Of a stretch of DNA of 10,160 bases, positions 1-6,031 are shown piece after piece; position 1 is the first letter of the stretch, and the number at the start of each line of letters is the position of its first letter. Below the pieces are notes generated by a model, which ran no database searches, was not told the origin of the DNA, and saw nothing but the letters and a program-made list of their open reading frames with translations. The position numbers and the translations under genes were made by a program. Where the stretch lies: contig JAAZFB010000446.1 in assembly GCA_012511915.1 (NCBI GenBank), positions 1 through 10,160 on the forward strand, read 5' to 3'. The stretch comes from Clostridiaceae bacterium (GTDB lineage Bacteria; Bacillota; Clostridia; Monoglobales; Firm-18).

Positions 1-124
1 GGTTTGCATTAGGCTTCCTTCAGATTCCGCCTCACGGCGGACACCCTTGCCCTCTGCTAACAGTTCCTACTGCCAAGCCTGTAGCGGACTTTCACCGCCA
101 AGTTATCGCCCATGCAGGGCAAAC
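1..124 (-). mobile_element. Group II intron, 5' part only (domain I), cut by the window edge
   Basis: Read on the minus strand, this stretch has the conserved sequence blocks of the 5' ribozyme region of bacterial group II introns: GGTGAAAGTCC, then GGCAGTAGGAACTG, GGGCAAGGGTGTC, a GC-rich small hairpin, and GAATCTGAAGGAAGC. These lie in domain I, which holds the exon-binding sequences. The probable first intron base is at 124, where the minus strand reads GTTTGCCC; this differs from the usual GTGYG start. The intron follows directly on the T-tract of an intrinsic terminator. Insertion just behind terminator hairpins is the known habit of class C (bacterial C) introns. The reverse transcriptase ORF and 3' end would lie beyond position 1. 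Recognition is from remembered consensus blocks, not from a covariance search. Confidence 0.82.
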
Positions 125-128
125 TAAC

Positions 129-164
129 AAAAAGTCCCTCAAACCGCATGGTTGAGGGACTTTT
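129..164 (-). terminator. Intrinsic terminator of the tRNA-Lys locus
   Basis: The arms 130-142 and 152-164 pair perfectly over 13 bp around a 9-nt loop. On the minus strand the hairpin is followed by TTTTTGTTA, so it ends transcripts coming from the tRNA-Lys locus. The A/T ends on both sides mean it could also act on plus-strand transcripts. The group II intron begins about 5 nt after the hairpin. Confidence 0.85.
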
Positions 165-167
165 AAA

Positions 168-213
168 TGGTAACCCATCCGCGATTCGAACGCGGGACAC
201 CTTGATTAAAAGG
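168..213 (-). tRNA. tRNA-Lys(TTT), 3' half only: attachment-site scar
   Basis: The minus strand reads an anticodon loop CTTTTAA (anticodon TTT, lysine), the 3' strand of an anticodon stem, a GTGTC variable loop, a perfect 5-bp T-arm (CCGCG, TTCGAAT, CGCGG), a 7-nt acceptor strand and CCA encoded in DNA. Upstream of the anticodon loop (plus coordinates above about 211) the expected 5' stem strand, D-arm and acceptor are missing; the sequence is unrelated and AT-rich. A tRNA gene broken at the anticodon loop is the classic target of tyrosine recombinases. The broken copy marks one end of an integrated element that extends to higher coordinates. The reformed full tRNA should be at the other end, outside the window. 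Confidence 0.88.
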
Positions 214-219
214 CTTTTC

Positions 220-265
220 AAATTCAATTTATGCAGGTTTAACATAGTTTAATAAATTGAAATTT
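220..265. repeat. AT-rich imperfect inverted repeat near the element end
   Basis: CAATTTAT at 225-232 pairs with ATAAATTG at 252-259 (8 bp perfect). The pairing extends outward with one bulge to 220 and 265, leaving a 19-nt loop. It lies directly inside the attachment site. It may be a weak transcription stop or part of the recombination site; it could also be chance in AT-rich DNA. Confidence 0.35.
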
Positions 266-327
266 GTTTGATGTTACGGCATTTGAAGTTTGATAAGGTT
301 TATTCCGATTTACCTTTTAATTTTCTC

Positions 328-353
328 GTGGGGGTCAAATGTGGGGGTCAAAA
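328..353. repeat. 13-bp tandem repeat, probable integrase arm-type sites
   Basis: GTGGGGGTCAAAT at 328-340 is followed without a gap by GTGGGGGTCAAAA at 341-353 (12 of 13 bases identical). The G-run stands out in an AT-rich intergenic stretch. Position (about 120 bp inside the tRNA-Lys scar), tandem layout and length fit the arm sites bound by the N-terminal domain of tyrosine integrases. The function is inferred from position and pattern. Confidence 0.6.
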
Positions 354-428
354 TAACTATCTTTTTCTTTATTTATGCCGTGCTTTAAACAACCTCTACT
401 ACATAAAAACAATCGCCCATACCCAAAT

Positions 429-1349
429 TTATATATTAAGTTTTTGTTCCCACTTATCCTTGAAAAAGGTTGCAATCCCATCTTTGCATTTGCTACAGGC
501 GCAATGTTCCTTACATAGGTTATCTAAATCAAAAAAGTAATTATTGCTTTTTTTCTTAATATCCTGTGCTCTCGTTAACCAATCAGCATAAACGTAGCGA
601 TTTAAGGTGCAGCTACGGCGAAGATAGTTAAAATGCTCGCGAACACTCGTGTAAGTTCTTTCTTTAATATCATCCGCCTTCCCTTCCCTGTTTCTTCTTT
701 TCGAGGCCCTTTTGGCACAACCATCGTTATAATACTTTTTAAATTCTTTGTCCGTATCAAACCATTCTCCACATCCACATTCGCATTGCTTAATATACTG
801 CTTTTTTGTAAGTGCATCAACAATTCTGATATAGATAGCTTCTTTTAAAGAACGTGGTTCATATACGCGCCATAAATTATAATTTTCATCAAAACAAACT
901 TTCATTGGTATTCGGAATGTTTGTTCATTTACTAAGTCCAAACTTCCAAATAATAATCCTTTAACATCTTCAAGGTGGTCATCATCCCTGTCGTTTGATT
1001 TAACAGCACACATACAATAATCCATCCATTCCAAAAATGAACGCAATTCGTTAATCATTGAATATATTTCGGCAGTTGTGCATATGGGTATAAAGTTATC
1101 AACAACGGGAATGTCGAGCAGACTAAAATTAAACCGTTGCCTTAAAATTCCTACATTCTCTAATGGCCCATATTTCATGAGGAATTCTTCTAAGTCTGTA
1201 TTGTTCTTAATTTTTAAAAAATCCATGCCTACATTTGAACTCATAATATTTTCACGGCAAATATTTTTAGGATCGCAATTAATATAAACGATCCCCTTTT
1301 TAATTTTCACAGGATAAATATTGTTTATACATTCCATTTTGAAGCTCAA
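429..1349 (-). CDS. Protein with CGNR-like zinc finger, function unknown
   Basis: This is a 306-aa soluble protein if translation starts at the TTG at 1349. That codon has a GAGGTG ribosome site at 1356-1361, 6 nt away. The reading frame is open back to an ATG at 1403, but that ATG lies at or before the predicted transcription start. Residues about 189-222 hold CxCxC, WF, then C and a basic KRxSKRRNR stretch. This resembles the zinc-knuckle of CGNR/ABATE-type proteins. A second cluster near the C-terminus (C279, H282, C283, C285, C288) could bind another metal. The N-terminal 180 residues match nothing I recognise. It is the gene nearest the attachment site, where an integrase or accessory cargo gene would be expected; it has no recombinase motifs. 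A DNA- or RNA-binding accessory role is a guess. Confidence 0.75.
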   Translation of the reverse strand: MSFKMECINNIYPVKIKKGIVYINCDPKNICRENIMSSNVGMDFLKIKNNTDLEEFLMKYGPLENVGILRQRFNFSLLDIPVVDNFIPICTTAEIYSMINELRSFLEWMDYCMCAVKSNDRDDDHLEDVKGLLFGSLDLVNEQTFRIPMKVCFDENYNLWRVYEPRSLKEAIYIRIVDALTKKQYIKQCECGCGEWFDTDKEFKKYYNDGCAKRASKRRNREGKADDIKERTYTSVREHFNYLRRSCTLNRYVYADWLTRAQDIKKKSNNYFFDLDNLCKEHCACSKCKDGIATFFKDKWEQKLNI

Positions 1350-1380
1350 AAAAAACACCTCACAAATTTTCAGGACATAG

Positions 1381-1405
1381 TTATGACCGTCTACCAATGT
1401 CATAA
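1381..1405. promoter_or_regulatory. 7-bp palindrome over the start site, possible operator
   Basis: TTATGAC (1381-1387) and GTCATAA (1399-1405) are a perfect inverted repeat with an 11-bp spacer. It covers the predicted transcription start of the minus-strand gene and abuts its -10 box, as expected for a repressor site. The excisionase-like protein encoded next door, or the zinc-finger protein itself, are candidate binders. Confidence 0.45.
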
Positions 1406-1434
1406 ATTATAACATATAATAAGAACGATAGCAA
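1406..1434 (-). promoter_or_regulatory. Promoter of the zinc-finger gene
   Basis: On the minus strand, TTGCTA (1429-1434) and TATAAT (1406-1411) are separated by exactly 17 bp. Transcription would start near 1399, leaving a leader of about 50 nt before the TTG start at 1349. Confidence 0.7.
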
Positions 1435-1475
1435 GCGAAATAAAAAAAATAAACCAAATGAAGGGTGGTGAAGTT

Positions 1476-1679
1476 ATGGCAAAGGTCACTGATATTTCAG
1501 AAAAAGCGTTAATGAGCATTAGTGAAGTCATGGCATATTTGTCGATTGGCAGAAATATGACCCTGCGACTGCTACAAGATGCTCCATTTACGGTGCGTAT
1601 CGGCAGAAGAGTTTTTGCGCATCGTGAAGGCCTTGATGCTTGGTTACGCCAAGGCGGCAATTGCCGTAATCAAAAATAA
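1476..1679 (+). CDS. Excisionase-family / MerR-like HTH DNA-binding protein
   Basis: The product is 67 aa. The ATG at 1476 is chosen because GGGTGGTGA ends 4 nt before it; an in-frame ATG at 1458 lies upstream of that ribosome site. Residues 13-35 (SISEVMAYLSIGRNMTLRLL) form the helix-turn-helix of the HTH_17/excisionase family. Residues 37-50 (FTVRIGRRVFAHR) form the beta-wing with the usual R/K-rich turn, and DAWL ends the domain. Such small proteins either bend DNA at attachment sites to direct excision or act as activators. It is divergent from the zinc-finger gene and 27 bp upstream of the primase gene, so it probably heads the replication operon. With the tRNA scar nearby, an excision role is plausible but not shown. 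Confidence 0.85.
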   Translation: MAKVTDISEKALMSISEVMAYLSIGRNMTLRLLQDAPFTVRIGRRVFAHREGLDAWLRQGGNCRNQK

Positions 1680-1706
1680 TGGCGAAGGCAAGCACAGGGA
1701 AAAGAG

Positions 1707-4304
1707 GTGAGGACAACGAAAAACACAAACGGCTATGAATACACGAACATTGACAGCAGAATAAACTGGATTAAATTTTACTCCCAATACATCAAAAACC
1801 CAAAGCCGTGCGGAAAAGACAAAATGCATGCTTGCTGCCCTTTCCATAATGAAAAGCATCCAAGCTTTTGGTTCAACACAAAAAACGGCCTGTTTAAATG
1901 CGAAGGCTGTGGCGAAAGCGGAAACGCTACCGTGTTTTTATCCAAAATCGAAAACATCAGCCAATCGGATGCATATAAGCAACTACTGGCCCTTGCCGGG
2001 ATAGACACAGAGCCGAAAAAGGAAAAAACGGTGCTGGAATACTCAATAGAGCAGTATGCAAAAGAAAAGTGCTTCACGGTAGAATGGCTGAAAAGCGAAC
2101 TCGGCATCAGCAACGGAACAGACGGGGCCGGCAAGCACATCAAGATACCATACCGGGATGCGGACGGCAAAGTGGTGGCAACAAGGAAACGATACAACCC
2201 ATCGGTAAAGCCGTACTTTAAGTGGGCGGCAAAGTCAAGGCTTTGTTTATACGGATTGTGGAAAGCCAAGGACTACACAGACTACGCAATACTGGTAGAA
2301 GGCGAATCCGACAGTCAAAGTCTTTGGAGTTTAGGATTTAATACGCTCGGAGTACCCGGCGCTACGAATTTCCAAACCGGGTGGACGGAGCAGATACAAC
2401 ACATACCAAAGCTATATCTGCACCAAGAAAGCGACAAAGGTGGCGAAACATTTATAAAGCAGGTGACTGCAAAGCTTTATGACGGCGAATACCAAGGCGA
2501 GGTTTATATTTTCAACTTGAAGGACAGCGGAGTCAAAGACCCGTCAGAATTATACATAAAGCAAGGTGTGGATGCCACAGATACAATAAAGGCTGCAATC
2601 CAAAAAGCCGAGAAAATCAACCTACAGGAAGTAGCAGAGGATCTGCCCGAACTGGTAAAGGGAATGCCCGTCAAACTGCGAGAGCCGAACGGATGGCGGC
2701 TTTCGGAAGATGGCATATTCAAATTTGATAAGCGCACCGAAAGCTATTCAAGGGTCTGCAGGACACCAATTATAATCGTTAGCAGGGTTCGCAATCTTGA
2801 AACTGATGAGGAAAAAATGCAGATAGCCTTCAAAAAACGCAATCGGTGGAAATTCGGAATATTCCCCTCCACAACCATATATCAAAGCCGAAACATCGTA
2901 AGCCTTGCGGAACTCGGGGCAATGATCACAAGCGAGAACGCAAAGCAGGTGGTGCTGTTTCTTGAAGCACTGGAGGCAGAGAACATCGACATTATAAAAG
3001 AAGTTCCAAGCGTGAGCCAACTCGGATGGGCCACAGACAAGCACTTCCTGCCCGGTCTTGGCGGCGACATCCTCCTCGATGTTGAGCGAAGCATGATAGG
3101 CAGAGTCCAAGCATACAACAAAGCCGGAACGCTTGAAGATTGGACGACAATGATGCAGAAGCACCGACAAAGAAATCGTTTCCGCTTCATATTAGCGGCA
3201 GCTTTCGCTCCCCCGCTTCTCAAGATAGTAAATCAAAGAATATTCTTTATTTACAACTGGGGCGGTTCTGAAGGCGGCAAGACAGCAGCACTTCATGCGG
3301 CGCTGTCGGCTTGGGGCGACCCGGACAGCTTGAAAGTTTCATTCAACGCAACAAAGGTAGGACTTGAGCAAACGGCGGCATTCTTTAAGGATTTGCCGTT
3401 TGGACTGAACGAAAGGCAGCTTGCCGGAAACAAGCAGGAAACGGTGGAGCAACTGGTTTATATGTTAGCTGAGGGTGTCAGCAAGGTAAGGGGAACGAAA
3501 AGCGGCGGCCTGCAGGCGATAAAACAATGGCGAACGGTTATCATTGCCACAGGAGAAGAACCGCTGGCAACGGACAGTTCACAGACAGGTGTCAGCACCC
3601 GTGTGCTTGAGGTTTACGGCCGGCCGTTTGACGATCCGCAGGAAGCAAGCGACATGTACCCATTCACAGCAGAATGTCACGGAACGGCAGGCGTTGAGTT
3701 TGTAAAACGGCTCATAGAATTTGGGGATGACAATGTAAAAAAACTCAACCGGGCCATAACCAAGGAACTCAAAGCATATTCGGATGGAATAAGCCTTGCG
3801 CACATTGACGGAATATCAACTATAGTGACCGCAGATATTCTTGCTTCAATTTGGTTATTTGGAGAAGAACGCTCCGAAGCGACAGCTAAAGCTATCAGTA
3901 TGGGAGTGGAAATATTAAAATCCCAGCAGACATCTAAAGAACGAGATGTCAATGAGAATGCGACACAATTTATTATCGAATGGATACTCAGCAATGAAAA
4001 GCAATTTACTGAAAACGCTAAAGACCCAAGGTTTGGATTTGTGGAGCGGGGCAAATATTATATCTTTCCAAGCATTTTTAAGGAGGAACTTAACAGAAAT
4101 AACTATTCACCTCGCAAAACAATAAAATACTTGATAGAACAAGGTATCCTGCCAGATAAAGATAGCGGCACTCCTGTTAAGTATTTCAATCACAAACCAG
4201 TTAGAATGATAGAGTTTGACTTTTATAAAGCTTCTAAATCCAAAGCAGATAATGCGGTGGATGGATTTATTACTATAGATGAGGATGATGACTTACCATT
4301 TTAG
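1707..4304 (+). CDS. Primase-helicase: CHC2 zinc finger, Toprim, DUF927-type P-loop ATPase
   Basis: The 865-aa replication protein has three parts. Residues 44-68 are a DnaG-type CHC2 zinc finger (CPFH, then CEGC, followed by GESGNA). Residues about 191-275 are a Toprim domain (AILVEGESD, later HQESD), which holds the metal site for primer synthesis. Residues about 325-640 match the DUF927 helicase-like region: Walker A GGSEGGKT at 519-526, a Walker B-like strand ending N568-E569 where an acidic pair is usual, a sensor-like VIIATGEEPL near 611-620 and a candidate arginine finger at R632. About 110 residues of C-terminal tail end in an acidic stretch. GTG at 1707 is the only plausible start, because the frame is blocked upstream by the stop of the HTH gene. 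Such fused primase-helicases replicate satellites, plasmids and integrative elements from their own origin. The final 500 bp are visibly more AT-rich than the rest. Confidence 0.93.
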   Translation: MRTTKNTNGYEYTNIDSRINWIKFYSQYIKNPKPCGKDKMHACCPFHNEKHPSFWFNTKNGLFKCEGCGESGNATVFLSKIENISQSDAYKQLLALAGIDTEPKKEKTVLEYSIEQYAKEKCFTVEWLKSELGISNGTDGAGKHIKIPYRDADGKVVATRKRYNPSVKPYFKWAAKSRLCLYGLWKAKDYTDYAILVEGESDSQSLWSLGFNTLGVPGATNFQTGWTEQIQHIPKLYLHQESDKGGETFIKQVTAKLYDGEYQGEVYIFNLKDSGVKDPSELYIKQGVDATDTIKAAIQKAEKINLQEVAEDLPELVKGMPVKLREPNGWRLSEDGIFKFDKRTESYSRVCRTPIIIVSRVRNLETDEEKMQIAFKKRNRWKFGIFPSTTIYQSRNIVSLAELGAMITSENAKQVVLFLEALEAENIDIIKEVPSVSQLGWATDKHFLPGLGGDILLDVERSMIGRVQAYNKAGTLEDWTTMMQKHRQRNRFRFILAAAFAPPLLKIVNQRIFFIYNWGGSEGGKTAALHAALSAWGDPDSLKVSFNATKVGLEQTAAFFKDLPFGLNERQLAGNKQETVEQLVYMLAEGVSKVRGTKSGGLQAIKQWRTVIIATGEEPLATDSSQTGVSTRVLEVYGRPFDDPQEASDMYPFTAECHGTAGVEFVKRLIEFGDDNVKKLNRAITKELKAYSDGISLAHIDGISTIVTADILASIWLFGEERSEATAKAISMGVEILKSQQTSKERDVNENATQFIIEWILSNEKQFTENAKDPRFGFVERGKYYIFPSIFKEELNRNNYSPRKTIKYLIEQGILPDKDSGTPVKYFNHKPVRMIEFDFYKASKSKADNAVDGFITIDEDDDLPF

Positions 4305-4307
4305 TAA

Positions 4308-4549
4308 TTTTGTAAGGACTTGTAAGGGTTTTGTAATACCAAGAATCCAATAACATCAATATATATTCGTATTATAACAAAATCATAATAAATATATAAG
4401 GCTTATACATAGAAAATTTGTGAAATTATTAGAGTGGGAAATTACAAATAGTAGAAATGTAGTTTTAATATGTAATATGTAAAGCTTTATAAAACTTAAA
4501 GAAATAACAGCAAAATCAAGGATTATAGGAATTACAAACGCTCTACAAA
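4308..4549. other. Candidate replication origin: TTGTAA iterons flanking an AT-rich region
   Basis: Three TTGTAA hexamers begin at 4310, 4320 and 4331, one helical turn apart, starting 6 bp after the primase stop codon. On the far side of an AT-rich stretch (4341-4527) the same motif occurs inverted: TTACAA at 4532-4537 and CTACAA at 4543-4548, again 11 bp apart. A further inverted copy is at 4442-4447. Segment 4319-4340 and the reverse complement of 4528-4549 match at 16 of 22 positions. Iterons on both sides of an AT-rich unwinding region just downstream of the replication gene is the known layout of staphylococcal pathogenicity island origins. The 278-bp gap otherwise holds no convincing gene. 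Confidence 0.55.
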
Positions 4550-4582
4550 ATTGATGATTTAGACAGAGGAAGGTGATTTATT

Positions 4583-5091
4583 TTGGCAAAACAATGGCCC
4601 GATGCAAGTAGTGCTGGCGCACTGGAAAGCTGGGCGGCAGCGTATAAGTATGATGGCTTACCATTTATATTTATCAGAAACTTAACCCAGCAGTTATGTC
4701 CTCGCCGTTTGCGATTGTTAGAAGCGACATCTCACACCTTGCAGAAAAAAACAAGAACATTGTGAAAAACAAAGCAGTTCTCAATTTAATGCTAAACAAA
4801 TTTGTTCAAGCACACAGATACATGCTCTTTAATACGCAATCGGAAAAATGGAAGCACATCGCTGGATTTAAAGAAACGATAACGGATCAAGGACTTAAGA
4901 CAATGTTTTTAACACAACAATGTTATGCGCAAGTATTTTCCACTGTTTTATGCAGCGTGCTAATGAGGTATATCGACATTTCAGATAAGCCGGGAATAAA
5001 TGAACTTGCTAAAGAACCGCTCCCGGTATGGATGCCAAAAAGCATTTGTATCGATATTACAAAAATGAAAGACATGATAAAAATCCTGTGA
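4583..5091 (+). pseudogene. Unknown protein, apparently frameshifted
   Basis: A TTG start at 4583 has an excellent ribosome site (GAGGAAGGTGA, about 7 nt away) and opens a frame beginning MAKQWPDASSAGALESW, which runs to 4765. A second frame, open from 4654 and with its first ATG at 4696, carries on to 5091 (ending MKDMIKIL). That ATG has no ribosome site. The tail of the first frame beyond about residue 37 is rich in R, L and T and looks like off-frame reading. One missing base near the AAA run at 4678-4680 would join the two into a single protein of about 169 aa. I recognise no family. The middle part of the product (HRYMLFNTQSEKW and after) is amphipathic with no clear membrane segment. 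A programmed shift, a sequencing error and a real mutation are all possible. Confidence 0.6.
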
Positions 5092-5106
5092 AAGGTGGTG
5101 AGGTAG

Positions 5107-5151
5107 ATGAAATGTTCTTGTAATGATTATACCCCCGGCGGCTTTACTTAA
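5107..5151 (+). CDS. Possible 14-aa leader peptide
   Basis: ATG at 5107 follows GGTGGTGAGG with correct spacing and encodes MKCSCNDYTPGGFT before a TAA. It starts 15 bp after the preceding gene ends. It is very short and may be a chance reading frame or a remnant of a deleted gene. The strong ribosome site is the only argument for it. Confidence 0.25.
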   Translation: MKCSCNDYTPGGFT

Positions 5152-5165
5152 CCACAGGGGGCATA

Positions 5166-5306
5166 ATGCAAACCCATGAAAAAAAGACTGCATTCTCATT
5201 GATGCCACATTCTAAGATTATTATATCAAGATTGGAAGTGGTTGTCAATGCCAGAAATGCAATCAAACGAAACTCTTGTATCCTTGATACAACAGGGCAT
5301 CAATAA
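5166..5306 (+). CDS. Possible 46-aa ORF overlapping the sigma-factor start
   Basis: ATG at 5166 is preceded by AGGGGG 6 nt away. The frame runs past the start of the sigma-factor gene in another frame and ends at TAA 5304-5306. The product begins MQTHEKKTAFSL and has no recognisable domain. The GGGGG of its ribosome site (5156-5160) can pair with CCCCC at 5131-5135, which could hide it. Translational coupling to the sigma gene is possible; coding is doubtful. Confidence 0.2.
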   Translation: MQTHEKKTAFSLMPHSKIIISRLEVVVNARNAIKRNSCILDTTGHQ

Positions 5307-6009
5307 AACTGAAAACCTATTAACCTTGTATAATCAGAACAGAAAGCTAATTTTAAAAATTATCAGAAAGTATATAACGCAAGCTGAGTATATCGAGGAT
5401 GCAATGCAAGATGCTTACTTTTCTGTTGTACAAGCTGCTGAAAAGTTCTCCCCTAACTTTGGAGTACGATTTACTACATATTTGGAATGGTGCGTTCTTG
5501 GAACTGTTGTTAAGCAATACCAATATCAAAGTGAGTCAATTCGCATACCATACGAACTGCGAAATATATACTCAAAGGCTAAGAAGGCAAATGATGTTTT
5601 ATCTAATATGCTTGGCAGAATTCCTACAGATGAAGAAATCGCTGCTGAAATAGGAGTTCCGATTGAAAAAGTGATAAAGGCAAATCTTGTAAATCAGCCT
5701 ATTATCAGCTTCGAGCAAGAATTAAAGGAATGTGACGGAACAACCCTCGGGGATCTTTTAGCAGATAGCGAATCGGAGGAGCAGTTCGAAAAAATATATG
5801 AAGATGCAGCTGCAAAAGTTTTATGGGATGCTGTGAATCTCTTAGATCCACACATGCGTTATACTATTAAATTACGGTATTGTAATGAACTTACACTTGA
5901 CAAAATAGCAGAAATTCAAGGAGTAACACGAGAACAAGTAAGGGTTTGCATTGAAAAAGCAATCCAGATCTTAAGAAAAAACCGCAACATACTTAGTTTA
6001 AAAAAATAA
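5248..6009 (+). CDS. Sigma-70 family RNA polymerase sigma factor
   Basis: The 253-aa product has all the regions of a promoter-directing sigma factor. Region 2 is at about 23-100, with a 2.4-like FTTYLEWCVLGTVVKQYQ and IRIP at 98-101. Region 3 is at about 104-150 (GRIPTDEEIAAEIG). Region 4 is at about 191-245, with the -35-binding HTH LTLDKIAEIQGVTREQVRV. It would direct RNA polymerase to a special set of promoters. ATG 5248 is preferred over TTG 5242 because GGAAG at 5234-5238 is 9 nt from the ATG but only 3 nt from the TTG. The capsid gene starts 22 bp downstream, so the two are likely co-transcribed and the factor may control late genes. It lacks region 1.1, unlike housekeeping sigmas. Which promoters it reads is unknown. 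Confidence 0.93.
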   Translation: MPEMQSNETLVSLIQQGINKTENLLTLYNQNRKLILKIIRKYITQAEYIEDAMQDAYFSVVQAAEKFSPNFGVRFTTYLEWCVLGTVVKQYQYQSESIRIPYELRNIYSKAKKANDVLSNMLGRIPTDEEIAAEIGVPIEKVIKANLVNQPIISFEQELKECDGTTLGDLLADSESEEQFEKIYEDAAAKVLWDAVNLLDPHMRYTIKLRYCNELTLDKIAEIQGVTREQVRVCIEKAIQILRKNRNILSLKK

Positions 6010-6031
6010 TTTTGAAAGGGAATGAATTAGA

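Noticed and set aside
268..540. Plus-strand 90-codon ORF between the att scar and the zinc-finger gene
   Set aside because: It overlaps the 3' end of the minus-strand gene, has no ribosome site, and the tandem repeat lies inside it.
1350..1403. Upstream ATG (1403) as start of the zinc-finger protein
   Set aside because: The predicted transcription start is near 1399 and the only good ribosome site serves the TTG at 1349.
1415..1420. Plus-strand TATAAT as promoter of the HTH-primase operon
   Set aside because: No acceptable -35 box lies 16-18 bp upstream, so it was not called, although the operon must have a promoter nearby.
1679..1738. 19-codon ORF (MAKASTGKRGE...) overlapping the HTH gene stop
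   Set aside because: It is short, has no independent ribosome site, and overlaps the start of the primase gene out of frame.
1778..3223. Several minus-strand ORFs of 77-163 codons opposite the primase gene
   Set aside because: They lie antisense to a gene with clear domain motifs, lack ribosome sites and encode low-complexity or cysteine/serine-rich nonsense.
5199..5227. TTGATG and TATATC with 17-bp spacing upstream of the sigma gene
   Set aside because: The -10 match is poor and transcription would start on top of the ribosome site.
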